From NCBI RefSeq assembly GCF_030730905.1, contig NZ_JAVAMP010000001.1, positions 682,001 through 746,000 on the forward strand: a DNA stretch of 64,000 nt. Reading direction: 5' to 3'. This DNA comes from Chengkuizengella axinellae (GTDB lineage Bacteria > Bacillota > Bacilli > Paenibacillales > KCTC-33759). Below, in pieces: positions 25,604 through 36,505 of this stretch. Position numbers and translations under genes: made by a program. A model generated the notes under the pieces. That model was not told the origin of the DNA. It did not search any database and saw nothing but the letters and a program-made list of their open reading frames with translations. Numbering within the stretch: position 1 is the stretch's first letter; each line of letters starts with the position of its first letter.

Positions 25604-27826
25604 ATGAATAAAAAATCAAAAATTCGCTCCTTGTTGTTTGGAGGGGTCTTTACCCTTCTTTTTTTTGGACTCATTTATCAAGTTTATTGGCTACAGATTG
25701 TTAAATCTGCTGAGTATTTAGAACTAGCGCAAGATGTGTGGGAAAAAAACCAAGAAATTCCTGCCCAAAAGGGATTTATATATGATCGAAATGGTGAGGT
25801 TTTGGCGCAGGATGCGGAAGCGTATACTGTTGCAGTAAATCCTAAATTGATTAATGAACACGGGACTCTCTATGAGGTGATTGAGGCTCTAGCGCCATTG
25901 TTGGATATGAACACAATCGAAGGTAAAAAACGTTTAGAAGACACAATGACAAAAACAAAAGAAGATGGAAGCTATTATGGGCAAAGAGAGATTCGCAGGG
26001 AAGGTTGGAAGATTGATGCGTCAACAATGGAAGAAATTAAATTGGTTTTAGAAGAAAAAGAAATAGAGGGTGTATTTTTTCTTCCAGAGGAAAAACGAAC
26101 GTATCCTGCTAATGATCTTGCTTCACATGTGTTAGGTTATGTTCGAAAAGATGGAGCTGCATCATCAGGGATCGAATATTATTACGAAGAATTGTTAAGT
26201 GGTATTCCAGGTTATCGGAGTTTTCAAAGTGACTCAAAATATTATGAAATACCAGACAGCAAAGTGTCTTATACTCCGCCTGAAAATGGAAGTTCTCTTA
26301 AACTTACCATAGATGAAAACATTCAATTGTATGTTCAACAAGCCATAGAAACGGCTTATGAACAATACAAACCAAAGAGTATTACAGCAGTTGCTGTAGA
26401 TCCTCATACGATGGAGATTCTTGGTATGGCTAATCTTCCAAATTATAACCCCAATGAATATTGGGACTTTGAAAGTGAAGATCAGTTTACTAATCACGCT
26501 GTTAGTTCTCAATATGAACCAGGATCAACCTTTAAAATTGTGACTTTAGCTGCTGCTGTAGAAGAGGGGATTTTCAACCCAAACGATACGTATCAATCTG
26601 GATCTATTCTAGTATCTGGCTCAAGATTAACAGACCATAATGGTGTAGGTTGGGGTCTAATTACATATTTAGAAGGTTTAAAAAGATCTAGTAATGTTGC
26701 CTTTGTTAAACTTGGATATGAACAGCTGGGAAAAGAAAAATTAGATCAATACATTGCTGATTTTGGATTCGGTCAAAAAACAGGCATCGAGCTCCCAAAT
26801 GAGGTTTCAGGAAAAACAAATCTCAGGTGGGATACTGAGGTAGCAACAGCAACCTATGGGCAAGGAATTACGGTAACTACCATTCAACAGATTGCAGCAA
26901 TTTCTGCTATCGCAAATGGTGGAAAGTTAATGAAGCCTCAAATAGTAAAGGAGATTATTGACACGGATACAGGTCAAGTTATTGAAAAATTCTCTCCTGA
27001 ATTAGTGAGTCAAGTTGTTTCGGAAGAAACGGCGAAAGAGGTTGGTTTGTATTTAGAACAAGTCATCTCAGACCAATCTATAGGAACAGGTAGATTAGCC
27101 TATATGGAGGGTTATCAAGCGGCAGGTAAAACTGGAACGGCGAATGTCGTTGTAGATGGAGAATATGCAAAAGGGGTTTGGATTAACTCCTTTATTGGAT
27201 ATGCGCCTGTTGAAGATCCTAAAATTGCATTGATTGTTGTTGCAGATCGCCCAGATTTGGGTGGTAATTATAAATTGGGTAGTTCTGTTGTTGCTCCTGT
27301 TTTTAAAGAGATTATGTTGAATAGCTTACGCTATTTGGATGTTGCTATACAATCAGATGAAGGAATTGGACAACCAGAGATAAAGGTAGAAACACCGAGT
27401 GTCATAGACTATACCGTTTTATCTGCAGAGAATGAATTTGCTAAAAATGGGCTGTCCTATGAAGTGTTGGGGAGTGGTACGCATGTAATAAAACAATTCC
27501 CTGCACCTGGAACAGAAGTAGCGTTGGGACAAAGTGGTTATTTATTTACTGAGTCACCTGATAAAATACCGGTTCCAGATTTAAGAAACAAGTCTTTACG
27601 TGACGTGATGCAATTCTGTTCTTTGTTGGAAATGGAGTGTCAAGTAAGTGGACAAGCATATGTTGTTAATCAGGAAGTGAAATACGAAGGGAATGAAAGA
27701 GTTGTTGTGTTGGAGCTGCAAACGCTAGAGCAGCAAGCGCAAGATAAACTTGAACAAGATGATGAGAATGAGGAGGGGTCTGCTTCTGAAACTCCACTAC
27801 AAGAGCAAAGTCCTGACGGTAATTAA
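25604..27826 (+). CDS. pbpB: Division transpeptidase PBP2B (FtsI type)
   Basis: 740 residues. One N-terminal membrane anchor (residues 8-28) is followed by the PBP dimerisation domain with QEIPAQKGFIYDRNGEVLAQ (part of the conserved RGxIxDRNG region) and a transpeptidase domain: SxxK as STFK with Ser308, SxN as SSN, and KTG at Lys509. Two PASTA-like segments close the protein before an acidic tail. It cross-links septal peptidoglycan. I use the ATG at 25604, nine bases after GGAG, rather than 25589 which overlaps the ftsL stop but lacks a ribosome site. Confidence 0.93.
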   Translation: MNKKSKIRSLLFGGVFTLLFFGLIYQVYWLQIVKSAEYLELAQDVWEKNQEIPAQKGFIYDRNGEVLAQDAEAYTVAVNPKLINEHGTLYEVIEALAPLLDMNTIEGKKRLEDTMTKTKEDGSYYGQREIRREGWKIDASTMEEIKLVLEEKEIEGVFFLPEEKRTYPANDLASHVLGYVRKDGAASSGIEYYYEELLSGIPGYRSFQSDSKYYEIPDSKVSYTPPENGSSLKLTIDENIQLYVQQAIETAYEQYKPKSITAVAVDPHTMEILGMANLPNYNPNEYWDFESEDQFTNHAVSSQYEPGSTFKIVTLAAAVEEGIFNPNDTYQSGSILVSGSRLTDHNGVGWGLITYLEGLKRSSNVAFVKLGYEQLGKEKLDQYIADFGFGQKTGIELPNEVSGKTNLRWDTEVATATYGQGITVTTIQQIAAISAIANGGKLMKPQIVKEIIDTDTGQVIEKFSPELVSQVVSEETAKEVGLYLEQVISDQSIGTGRLAYMEGYQAAGKTGTANVVVDGEYAKGVWINSFIGYAPVEDPKIALIVVADRPDLGGNYKLGSSVVAPVFKEIMLNSLRYLDVAIQSDEGIGQPEIKVETPSVIDYTVLSAENEFAKNGLSYEVLGSGTHVIKQFPAPGTEVALGQSGYLFTESPDKIPVPDLRNKSLRDVMQFCSLLEMECQVSGQAYVVNQEVKYEGNERVVVLELQTLEQQAQDKLEQDDENEEGSASETPLQEQSPDGN

Positions 27827-27923
27827 TGGGGTTGCTCTCAATGATAGGCAAGTTTGTACTTCTCCTGGATTTTTCAAATTTGGAGTTGGGATATGCTTGT
27901 TCTAACCCTAACCCTTGTTGAAT

Positions 27924-27952
27924 ATCCTTGATATCAAATAGGAATCAAGGAT
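27924..27952 (+). repeat. Hairpin upstream of spoVD
   Basis: ATCCTTGAT and ATCAAGGAT form a perfect 9-bp inverted repeat with an 11-base loop. It has no T-run, so it is not a standard terminator. It lies 19 bases before spoVD, in the 144-base gap where a sporulation promoter is expected. Confidence 0.5.
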
Positions 27953-27970
27953 TGGGATGAGGGGGAGACC

Positions 27971-29896
27971 ATGAAAATCTCGAATGTCACTTTAAGAAAA
28001 AGAATATTTATAACATTATTGTTAGCTATTATTGGGTTTACTAGCTTGTGGATTAGATTGGGGTATGTACAGTTATGGGTTGGTCCTGAGCTTACGGAAA
28101 GAGCAGAGGACACTTGGCGAAGGAATATTGATTTTGAACCCAAAAGAGGGGGAATCATAGATCGTAATGGGGAACAGCTAGCTTATAATATTACATCCCC
28201 ATCTGTATTGGCTATCCCAGTACAAATTGAAGATGCAAAAAGGACTGCAGAACAGCTGGCAACTGTTTTACAAATATCTGAAGAAAAAGTTTACAGCCTT
28301 ATTACAAAGAAAGAAATAAGTGTTAAGATTCAACCAGGTGGACGAAAAATATCAATTGAAAAGGCACAGGAAATCAGAGAATTGAACTTGCCAGGAATTG
28401 TTATTGCAGAGGACAACGAAAGATATTATCCTTACGATAATCTAGCATCTCATGTTTTAGGTTTTACAGGTATAGATAATCAAGGTCTTACAGGTGTGGA
28501 ATTAACATATGACAAGTACCTGACTGGTATTAAGGGGAGTGTTTCCTATTTATCTGATGCAAGAGGGAATTTGATGCCTAATGCTTCAGAACAATATACT
28601 GCACCAAAAGATGGGCTTACTCTACAGTTAACGTTGGACAAAAATATTCAAATGATAATGGAACGTGAATTAGATCAAGCCATGGTAAAGTATCAACCCG
28701 ACAGTGCCCTAGCGATTGCGATGGACCCTAATTCAGGAGAAATTTTGGCGATGTCTTCAAAACCAGATTATGAACCAGGCAACTATGCTGAATACCCTTC
28801 AAGTATCTACAATCGGAATTTACCTATATGGAAAACGTATGAGCCTGGCTCAACTTTTAAAATCATTACTTTGGCTGCTGCTTTAGAGGAAGAGAAAGTA
28901 AATTTAACGAAAGACACGTTTCATGATCCAGGAAGCATTGAGGTGGCAGGCACAAGATTACGTTGCTGGCGACATGGGGGGCATGGCAGTCAAACCTTCT
29001 TGGAAGGAGTAGAAAATTCCTGTAATCCGGCCTTTGTTATTTTAGGTCAGCGACTAGGCAAAGAAACACTGTATGATTACATCAAAGATTTTGGCTTTGG
29101 TACGAAAACAGGAATTGATCTTGGTGGAGAGGAAAACGGGATATTATTTAATTTAGATCGCGTAGGACCTATTGAACTTGCTACAACATCTTTTGGTCAA
29201 GGGGTTTCAGTAACGCCAATTCAACAGGTAGCGGCCGTATCTGCTGCGATCAATGGAGGTACATTATATACACCACATGTAGCAGGCAGCTGGATTCATC
29301 CTGAAACAGGTGAGGTAGTTAAAGAAATAGAAGCAGAAGCAGTTAGAGAGGTTGTTTCTGAAGGAACGTCGATGCAGGTTCGTGAAGCTTTGGAAAGTGT
29401 AGTGGCCAATGGAACAGGAAGAAATGCTTACATAGATGGATATCGTGTCGGTGGGAAAACAGGGACAGCGCAAAAGGTTATTAATGGAAGATATTCTCCA
29501 AATGAACATATCGTTTCTTTTATAGGGTTTGCACCAGCGGATGCTCCAAAGGTTGTTATTTATGTTGCAGTGGATAACCCTAAAGGTATACAATTTGGAG
29601 GAGTAGTTGCTGCTCCAATAGTTAAAAATATGATGGAAGACACGTTGCGCTACATGCAAGTAGAACCAAGTAAAGATCAAATTGAAAGAGAATATCAATA
29701 TGGCGATATTCAATATGAAGAGGTACCGAATTTAGTAGGAATGACAAAAACGGAACTTATTCAGAGTTTAAATCCTCATTTTCAACTTGTAAAATCTGGT
29801 GAGGGAAATGTGGTCATTAGTCAAGCGCCTAAAGCTGGTGAAAGAGTTGAAATAGGATCAAAAATACGTGTCTATTTATCAAATGAAAGTAATTGA
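27971..29896 (+). CDS. spoVD: Stage V sporulation protein D (spore cortex transpeptidase)
   Basis: 641 residues, the length of B. subtilis SpoVD. An N-terminal anchor, dimerisation domain (KRGGIIDRNGEQLAYNI), transpeptidase domain with STFK at Ser294, SCN, and KTG at Lys496, and a single C-terminal PASTA domain (VPNLVGMTKTELIQSL) are visible. SpoVD makes cortex peptidoglycan with SpoVE, which is also in this cluster. It starts after GAGGGGGAG. Being second after pbpB matches the Bacillus order; in Bacillus it has a sigma-E promoter. Confidence 0.93.
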   Translation: MKISNVTLRKRIFITLLLAIIGFTSLWIRLGYVQLWVGPELTERAEDTWRRNIDFEPKRGGIIDRNGEQLAYNITSPSVLAIPVQIEDAKRTAEQLATVLQISEEKVYSLITKKEISVKIQPGGRKISIEKAQEIRELNLPGIVIAEDNERYYPYDNLASHVLGFTGIDNQGLTGVELTYDKYLTGIKGSVSYLSDARGNLMPNASEQYTAPKDGLTLQLTLDKNIQMIMERELDQAMVKYQPDSALAIAMDPNSGEILAMSSKPDYEPGNYAEYPSSIYNRNLPIWKTYEPGSTFKIITLAAALEEEKVNLTKDTFHDPGSIEVAGTRLRCWRHGGHGSQTFLEGVENSCNPAFVILGQRLGKETLYDYIKDFGFGTKTGIDLGGEENGILFNLDRVGPIELATTSFGQGVSVTPIQQVAAVSAAINGGTLYTPHVAGSWIHPETGEVVKEIEAEAVREVVSEGTSMQVREALESVVANGTGRNAYIDGYRVGGKTGTAQKVINGRYSPNEHIVSFIGFAPADAPKVVIYVAVDNPKGIQFGGVVAAPIVKNMMEDTLRYMQVEPSKDQIEREYQYGDIQYEEVPNLVGMTKTELIQSLNPHFQLVKSGEGNVVISQAPKAGERVEIGSKIRVYLSNESN

Positions 29897-29945
29897 TATG
29901 CTTAAAACTACTGTATTCATACTTTAGTTTTAGGAGGTTTTATCC

Positions 29946-31436
29946 ATGCTTCTAAAAGAATTTGCCTCATTATTAAAACTTTCTACTATTCATGGAGATG
30001 CAGATACAGTCATAACAGGTATTCAAACAGATTCAAGGAAGATTAAGTCGGGTGATTTATTTGTTTGTGTAGTGGGTCATCGAATGGATGGGCATAACTT
30101 CGCGGAGCAAGCTGTGGAAAACGGTGCTTCAGCCCTAGTAGTTGAACGTAAAGTCAAATTGGACATTCCAACAATATATGTAAAAGACAGTAGAATTGCA
30201 TTGGCTTTATTTGCTTCGGCATTTTATCAATATCCAAGCCATAAGTTGAAACTTATTGGTGTGACCGGAACAAATGGAAAAACCACAACAACCTACTTGA
30301 TAGATAAAATATTAAGAGATCGTTTCTTTAAAACAGGGCTCATGGGGACGATCCAAATGAAGATTGATCATCAAACTTACAGTGTTGAGAATACTACACA
30401 GGAGTCGTTAGAATTACAGAAAAATCTCAATTTGATGGTCAAAAGAAACATTGATTATTGCATCATGGAAGTATCAAGTCATGCACTCGAGATGGGCAGG
30501 GTAATAGGTTGTCGCTATCGCACAGCAGTATTTACAAATTTAACACAAGATCATTTAGATTATCATGGGACAATGGAAAAGTATAAGCAATCAAAAGGGC
30601 TATTGTTTTCAAGATTAGGCAATACATTTTCTGATAATCCGAATTTAAATAAATTTGCAATCGTAAACGGGGATGATGAAGCTTCATCCTATTTCAAGAA
30701 ACTTACAACAGCAGAAGTATTTACATATGGGATTGAAAAGGAAGATGTGGATGTTCGAGCAACAGATATTCAAATTACTTCACAGGGGACACAGTTTAAG
30801 GTGATTTCATTTGCTGGAACATTAGATTTTCATCTTCGGCTTATTGGAAAATTTAATATTTATAATGCACTCGCGGCGGTTGCTACATCACTAATAGAGG
30901 GTATTTCTTTGGAAGAAATAAAGGGGAGCTTAAAGCAAATGAAAGGGATTGACGGGCGTTTTGAAGCTGTTTATGAGAACCAAGACTATTTGGTTATTGT
31001 GGATTACTCACATACCCCAGACAGTCTAGAAAATGCTTTAAAAACGATATCAGAATTTGCTGAAGGGAAAATTGTATGTGTCTTCGGGTGTGGTGGAGAT
31101 AGAGATCGTACGAAAAGACCTTTAATGGGGCGGATAGCAGCAAAATATAGTGATTATGTATACGTTACTTCAGATAATCCTCGAACAGAAGATCCAAAAC
31201 AAATATTGATTGAAATCGAACAAGGGATATCTGATTCTGGTATGGCTAAAAATCAGTATGAACTTATCGTTGATCGTTACCAAGCAATTGAAAGTGCAAT
31301 TAAGAATGCAAAAGAAAAGGATATTATCTTAATTGCAGGTAAAGGTCATGAGACATATCAGGAAGTTCATGGCGTGAAAAATGAGTTTGACGATAGATTA
31401 GTGGCAAAGAAAGTGATAAGGAGTATAATAAAATGA
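29946..31436 (+). CDS. murE: UDP-MurNAc-tripeptide synthetase (meso-DAP adding)
   Basis: 496 residues, three Mur ligase domains. The ATP loop is GVTGTNGKTTTTYLI. The C-terminal motif DNPR (in TSDNPRTEDP) marks meso-diaminopimelate rather than lysine as the added residue. It adds the third residue of the stem peptide in the cytoplasm. A GGAGG lies before the ATG. Its last bases overlap murF. Confidence 0.95.
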   Translation: MLLKEFASLLKLSTIHGDADTVITGIQTDSRKIKSGDLFVCVVGHRMDGHNFAEQAVENGASALVVERKVKLDIPTIYVKDSRIALALFASAFYQYPSHKLKLIGVTGTNGKTTTTYLIDKILRDRFFKTGLMGTIQMKIDHQTYSVENTTQESLELQKNLNLMVKRNIDYCIMEVSSHALEMGRVIGCRYRTAVFTNLTQDHLDYHGTMEKYKQSKGLLFSRLGNTFSDNPNLNKFAIVNGDDEASSYFKKLTTAEVFTYGIEKEDVDVRATDIQITSQGTQFKVISFAGTLDFHLRLIGKFNIYNALAAVATSLIEGISLEEIKGSLKQMKGIDGRFEAVYENQDYLVIVDYSHTPDSLENALKTISEFAEGKIVCVFGCGGDRDRTKRPLMGRIAAKYSDYVYVTSDNPRTEDPKQILIEIEQGISDSGMAKNQYELIVDRYQAIESAIKNAKEKDIILIAGKGHETYQEVHGVKNEFDDRLVAKKVIRSIIK

Positions 31437-32824
31437 TGATCCGAGCATATGATGAAATAATCCGGATGTTGAAGACAGAGACATATTCAAAGCTTGATTC
31501 TTCAACTCAAATTCTAGGGGTTTCTACAGACTCAAGAAACATAGCACAGGGCAATTTGTTTATTCCACTTGTTGGTGAACATTTTGATGGTCATCTGTTT
31601 GTGGAAGAAGCTATCCATAAAGGAGCGACAGCAGCATTATGGCAATTGGATCATGACAACCCTCCTCAAAATATACCACTTATTTTTGTAAAAGATACGT
31701 TAGTTGCTTTACAAGAACTAGCCAAAGGGTATATGAAACAAATTGGAGCAAGAGTGATTGCAATAACTGGGAGCAATGGCAAGACAACAACAAAGGATAT
31801 GGTTGCTTCTATATTGTCTACCACCTTTAAGGTGCATAAAACAGATGGAAACTTTAATAATCAAATTGGGCTGCCCCTGACATTGCTGCAAATGAAAGAA
31901 GAAACGCAGTTTGCTGTGCTTGAAATGGGAATGAGCGGCAGAAATGAAATTGATTTGCTGAGCCGATTGGCAGAACCAGAGATTGCGATCATTACAAATA
32001 TCGGTGATGCACATTTACTGCAATTAGGATCTAGAGAAGAAATTGCAAAAGCAAAATTAGAGATCTTAAACGGATTAAAACAAAAAGGTGGTTTTGTATA
32101 TCCAGGAGATGAACCACTTTTGGAGAATATGACTGATCTTGGATATGAATTACCAGCATCTACAAAAAAGATCCGATTTGGAAAATTGGGCGCTAATGAT
32201 CTTTATCCCACAAATATTCAGATGGAAAAAGACGGGATAACTTTTGAGATAAATCATTCACAACATTGGAATTATTACATACCATTAATAGGAAAACACA
32301 ATGTTATGAATGCTGTGGCAGCCATAGCGGTGTGTAAAATGATTGGCACCCAAGAAAAGGAAATTCAAAGAGGTTTAAAGCAGCTTAAAGTTTCAAGCAT
32401 GAGAACTCAAAAAATGAAATCCAATAGTGGATTTACAATCATTAACGATGCATACAACTCCAGTCCAAATGCACTGAAAGCAACCATTGAGATGTTAGAG
32501 GAATTAAAAGGATATCGCCATAAAATTCTGGTAGTAGGTGACATGTTAGAGCTGGGAGAGAAGGAAGTAGAGCTGCATCGTGAAATAGGGAGATTGCTTG
32601 ATCCTCAGAGGATACATCATGTATTTACTTATGGAAGTTTAGCAAAAGAGATTGGACTAGAATCATTGAATCATTATTCCCCTGGAAATGTTAAATTATT
32701 TGATAATAAGGAAAAACTAATTAATGAGCTAATTCATGTTGTTTCACAGGAAGATTTAATTCTGATAAAAGGCTCTCGCGGGATGAAACTAGAAGATGTC
32801 GTTCACGAATTGAAAAATAGATAA
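31433..32824 (+). CDS. murF: UDP-MurNAc-pentapeptide synthetase
   Basis: 463 residues. The ATP-binding loop is [15 protein letters not shown], and [13 protein letters not shown] is a MurF signature. It adds D-Ala-D-Ala to the tripeptide. Its ATG at 31433 overlaps the murE stop (ATGATGA arrangement), with AGGAG ten bases before, indicating translational coupling; the second ATG at 31436 is an alternative. Confidence 0.95.
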   Translation: MMIRAYDEIIRMLKTETYSKLDSSTQILGVSTDSRNIAQGNLFIPLVGEHFDGHLFVEEAIHKGATAALWQLDHDNPPQNIPLIFVKDTLVALQELAKGYMKQIGARVIAITGSNGKTTTKDMVASILSTTFKVHKTDGNFNNQIGLPLTLLQMKEETQFAVLEMGMSGRNEIDLLSRLAEPEIAIITNIGDAHLLQLGSREEIAKAKLEILNGLKQKGGFVYPGDEPLLENMTDLGYELPASTKKIRFGKLGANDLYPTNIQMEKDGITFEINHSQHWNYYIPLIGKHNVMNAVAAIAVCKMIGTQEKEIQRGLKQLKVSSMRTQKMKSNSGFTIINDAYNSSPNALKATIEMLEELKGYRHKILVVGDMLELGEKEVELHREIGRLLDPQRIHHVFTYGSLAKEIGLESLNHYSPGNVKLFDNKEKLINELIHVVSQEDLILIKGSRGMKLEDVVHELKNR

Positions 32825-32837
32825 GGAGGCAGGGTTT

Positions 32838-33794
32838 GTGGATTATAATATTATGTACTGGACAATAGGGGTTGCATTCATCTTAGCGTTGATTACAGGA
32901 CCGCTATTTATTCCTATCCTGCGCAGGTTGAAATTTGGACAACAAATTCGAACTGAAGGACCACAGGGACACCAAAAGAAAAAAGGAACACCCACTATGG
33001 GTGGAATCATTATTCTTTTAGCCTTGTCTATTACTTTCTTTCGTTTTTCTGACGATTACGGATTGGAATTTTATATTTTGATTGTTGCTACTTTTGGATT
33101 TGGACTCATTGGTTTTTTAGATGATTATATTAAAGTTGTGTTTAAACGATCCATGGGGTTAACAGCAAAGCAAAAGTTATTAGGGCAACTCTTAGTTTCC
33201 ATTATTATTTGTGTCATGTTATTTGCTATTGATTATAGTACAGCTCTTCATGTTCCGATTATTGAAAAAAGCATTGAATTAGGCTGGTTGTATTTCCCAT
33301 TCATTATTATTGTATTGTTGGGGACTACAAATGCAGTGAATTTAACAGATGGTTTGGATGGATTAGTGTCTGGTACAAGTGCCATTGCTTTTGGGGCGTT
33401 TGCTATCATCTCTATGATGAATTCTCAGTTTGAAACAGCTATTTTTTGTGCGGCTATGATTGGAGCTGTTTTGGGGTTTTTGGTATTCAATGCACATCCA
33501 GCCAAAGTGTTTATGGGAGATACAGGATCACTCAGTATTGGAGGGGGATTAGCAGCTGTTGCTATACTTACAAAATCAGAACTGTTATTAGTCATTATAG
33601 GTGGAGTATTTGTGATCGAGAATCTCTCTGTCATTATTCAAGTCATTTCGTTTAAAACGACCGGGAAACGGGTTTTTAAAATGAGTCCAATCCATCATCA
33701 TTTTGAGTTGAGTGGCTGGTCGGAGTGGCGAGTTGTCATTTCATTTTGGTTGTTAGGTCTCGTTTTGGCGGGAGTTGGACTTTATATTTATTAA
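32838..33794 (+). CDS. mraY: Phospho-MurNAc-pentapeptide translocase
   Basis: 318 residues, about ten membrane helices. It moves phospho-MurNAc-pentapeptide to undecaprenyl phosphate, making lipid I. Family motifs seen are [18 protein letters not shown] (metal-binding Asp pair), [12 protein letters not shown] and the C-terminal PIHHHFE. The start is GTG with AAGGAGG. It is 13 bases after murF. Confidence 0.96.
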   Translation: MDYNIMYWTIGVAFILALITGPLFIPILRRLKFGQQIRTEGPQGHQKKKGTPTMGGIIILLALSITFFRFSDDYGLEFYILIVATFGFGLIGFLDDYIKVVFKRSMGLTAKQKLLGQLLVSIIICVMLFAIDYSTALHVPIIEKSIELGWLYFPFIIIVLLGTTNAVNLTDGLDGLVSGTSAIAFGAFAIISMMNSQFETAIFCAAMIGAVLGFLVFNAHPAKVFMGDTGSLSIGGGLAAVAILTKSELLLVIIGGVFVIENLSVIIQVISFKTTGKRVFKMSPIHHHFELSGWSEWRVVISFWLLGLVLAGVGLYIY

Positions 33795-33807
33795 GGGGCG
33801 TTAAAAT

Positions 33808-35196
33808 ATGAATCATCCTCGTTTTTATAAGGATAAAAGCGTACTTGTATTGGGTTTAGCCAAAAGCGGACAGGCTGCTGCGAAGTTATTTCATCAATAC
33901 GGTGCCAAGGTAACTATCAATGATAGAAAAGAAAGAGAAAGCTGTCCTGAGGCAGAATCACTGGAGGCACTAGGCATTACTGTGATTTGTGGAGGACATC
34001 CACCTGATTTAATACATCCAGAGCTTGCACTGATTGTTAAAAACCCTGGTATTCCATATAAAATTCCACCTATTAAGCGAGCACTTGATATAGGGATTGA
34101 AATCATAACTGAGATAGAGGTGGCTTATCATATTAGTGCTGCTCCTATGATTGGAATTACAGGTTCTAACGGGAAAACGACAACAACAAGTTTGATTGGA
34201 GAAATATTGTCTGCTGATTATCAATCACCGATTGTTGCAGGGAATATTGGTACTCCATTATGTGAGGTTGCACAGGAAGCGCATGCTAATCAATGGATTG
34301 TTGCTGAACTAAGCAGCTTCCAATTGAAAGGCATTCGTGAGTTCAAACCAAAAATATCCTGTTTATTAAACATATATGAAACTCATTTAGATTATCATGT
34401 CACTTTAGAAGATTATGTTGAATCCAAAAAAAATCTATTTAAAAATCAATCATCAGATGAAATAGCTGTACTCAACTGGGATGATGAAACGTGTCGCAAT
34501 ATAGCGAAAGAGATTCAAGCTGACATCCTTCCCATTTCGACAAAAAAACAATTGGATTATGGAGTTTATATAAATGATCATAAAATCATTTATAAAGACA
34601 AGGAAGGTCTAACACATTTTATAATAGATACTTCATCTTTAGGAGTAGGTGTAAGGCATAATCAGGAAAATGCCTTGGCTGCAACGGCTGTTGCCATAGC
34701 GGCAAAAACAGAGTTGTCCGTCATTAGCGATGTGTTGCAACAGTTCAAAGGCATTGAGCATCGCTTAGAATTTGTTGCTTCTAAGGACGGGATTGATTAT
34801 TACAATGATTCAAAAGCGACAAATCCAACAGCTACCAATAAAGCACTAGAAGCTTTTGGAAATAATGTGATCTTAATCGCAGGTGGCTTAGACAGAGGAT
34901 CTGATTACATGGAGTTAGAGTCACAGTTTAGTTTAAAGATCAAAGGTCTAGTCACTTTAGGAGAAACGCGTCAGAAAATAAAAAAGGTGGCTGAGTCGGC
35001 AGGCGTCCAATCAGTCCGCTCCGTAGAAAAATATTTGAATGAAAATGATGCGATAAATCAAGCAGTTATTTATGCAAAAGAAATGTCTAGAGATGGGGAC
35101 GTTATATTGCTCTCTCCAGCGTGCGCTAGCTGGGATATGTTTAAAACCTTTGAAGATCGTGGAAGAATGTTTAAAGAAGCGGTGCATAACCTTTAA
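33808..35196 (+). CDS. murD: UDP-MurNAc-L-alanine--D-glutamate ligase
   Basis: 462 residues. The ATP loop is [15 protein letters not shown], with later YNDSKATNPTA, typical of MurD. It adds D-Glu to UDP-MurNAc-Ala. A weak GGGGCG precedes the ATG. It follows mraY by 13 bases and is followed by the SEDS gene. Confidence 0.95.
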   Translation: MNHPRFYKDKSVLVLGLAKSGQAAAKLFHQYGAKVTINDRKERESCPEAESLEALGITVICGGHPPDLIHPELALIVKNPGIPYKIPPIKRALDIGIEIITEIEVAYHISAAPMIGITGSNGKTTTTSLIGEILSADYQSPIVAGNIGTPLCEVAQEAHANQWIVAELSSFQLKGIREFKPKISCLLNIYETHLDYHVTLEDYVESKKNLFKNQSSDEIAVLNWDDETCRNIAKEIQADILPISTKKQLDYGVYINDHKIIYKDKEGLTHFIIDTSSLGVGVRHNQENALAATAVAIAAKTELSVISDVLQQFKGIEHRLEFVASKDGIDYYNDSKATNPTATNKALEAFGNNVILIAGGLDRGSDYMELESQFSLKIKGLVTLGETRQKIKKVAESAGVQSVRSVEKYLNENDAINQAVIYAKEMSRDGDVILLSPACASWDMFKTFEDRGRMFKEAVHNL

Positions 35197-35227
35197 TAAA
35201 AAAGGTTGTACTAGGAGGAGGATTTCT

Positions 35228-36319
35228 TTGGCGAAAATCCGTTCTGCACCAGATTCCTTAATTATTGTATCCACTCTAATGCTTTTGGGAATTGGTTTAA
35301 TTATGGTTTACAGTGCAAGTGCCGTACTTGCTTTTCACAATTTTGGCGATTCCTTATTTTATTTGAAAAGACAGTTTGTTTTTGCTGTACTAGGCATTTT
35401 TGCACTTTTTTTCACAATGAATATTGATTATTGGGCATGGAAAAAATTTGCTAAAATGATTTTGATTTCAGGTTTTATTATGTTGATACTCGTATTAATT
35501 ATAGGCGATGTACGAGGGGGAGCTAAAAGCTGGTTAGGAGTTGGATCACTAGGTATTCAACCTTCAGAGTTCATGAAGCTGGCTGTAGTGCTGTTTTTAG
35601 CAAAGTTTTTAACCGATCGAGATAAAGAGATTACGCTGTTTGTTCGAGGGTTAATGCCTCCTTTATTACTCGTAGGAGCTGCATTTGCTTTGATTATGCT
35701 GCAGCCTGATTTAGGAACGGGTGCTGTTCTTGTAGGTGCATCGCTGATCGTTATTTATGTAGCTGGCTTAAAAATTTCTCATTTAGTAGGTCTAGCCATG
35801 ATTGGTGTGATTGGGCTAGTGGGATTAATTATAACCGCTCCTTATCGATTAAAACGTATTACTGGTTTTTTAGATCCGTGGGAGGACCCGCTGGGAACTG
35901 GATACCAAATAATACAGTCATTATACGCCATTGGACCTGGAGGTTTGGTTGGATTAGGGTTAGGGAGAAGTAGGCAGAAGTACAATTATTTACCAGAGCC
36001 TCAAACCGACTTTATATTTTCTATTATTTCAGAAGAACTTGGATTTATAGGTGGGAGTGTTGTTTTGATTCTATTTCTCATTTTGATTTGGAGAGGATTT
36101 AGAGTGGCCATCACTGCACCTGATTCATTTGGAAGTTTACTAGCCGTAGGAATCATAAGTATTATTGGAGTACAAGTTATGATTAATATAGGCGTTGTTA
36201 TTGGAATGTTTCCAGTCACAGGGATTACATTGCCACTCATCAGTGCAGGTGGCTCATCATTAACTTTGTTGTTGACAGCTATTGGGATATTGCTTAATAT
36301 TTCAAGATACTCAAGATAA
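35228..36319 (+). CDS. spoVE: SEDS-family peptidoglycan polymerase, SpoVE/FtsW type
   Basis: 363 residues, about ten membrane helices. Typical sequences include GLIMVYSASAVLAF at the N-terminus, LGIQPSEFMKLAVVLFLA, and IGMFPVTGITLPLISAGGSS. The start is TTG at 35228, set by AGGAGGAGG; the frame is open further upstream within murD but without a ribosome site. Its position between murD and murB equals B. subtilis spoVE; with SpoVD in the same cluster, a cortex role is likely. It could also serve vegetative division in this organism, since no other ftsW is visible here. Confidence 0.9.
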   Translation: MAKIRSAPDSLIIVSTLMLLGIGLIMVYSASAVLAFHNFGDSLFYLKRQFVFAVLGIFALFFTMNIDYWAWKKFAKMILISGFIMLILVLIIGDVRGGAKSWLGVGSLGIQPSEFMKLAVVLFLAKFLTDRDKEITLFVRGLMPPLLLVGAAFALIMLQPDLGTGAVLVGASLIVIYVAGLKISHLVGLAMIGVIGLVGLIITAPYRLKRITGFLDPWEDPLGTGYQIIQSLYAIGPGGLVGLGLGRSRQKYNYLPEPQTDFIFSIISEELGFIGGSVVLILFLILIWRGFRVAITAPDSFGSLLAVGIISIIGVQVMINIGVVIGMFPVTGITLPLISAGGSSLTLLLTAIGILLNISRYSR

Positions 36320-36505
36320 ATTAGAGTCCAGAAACAGTAACCCTTAGAGTAGAGACTTTATTTTTAAAACATCGCAGTATACTGAAGTCTGGACTTTAAT
36401 CTGAAAACTGGTTCCTGTCTTGTAACAAATCGATATGATAAAACATAAAATAACCTATAATCGTGACAAAGCTAATTACAAACTCTGCAAAAGGAGGTTT
36501 ATCCC
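36320..36505. other. 186-base gap where murG is expected
   Basis: In B. subtilis murG lies between spoVE and murB. Here the gap has no open frame. It holds a 12-base inverted repeat, TTAGAGTCCAGA at 36321 and TCTGGACTTTAA at 36388 (one mismatch), and a TATAAT-like box at 36456 that may serve murB. Confidence 0.7.

Noticed and set aside
27840..27915. CTAACCCTAACCCT run before spoVD as a repeat element
   Set aside because: Two units only; not enough to call a repeat array.
29264..29713. 149-codon frame opposite spoVD
   Set aside because: Within the spoVD transpeptidase domain; no start signal and no family likeness.
36321..36399. Inverted repeat as a possible insertion-element end
   Set aside because: Arms are only 12 bases with one mismatch, no target duplication or transposase relic is seen; a terminator or random repeat is more likely.
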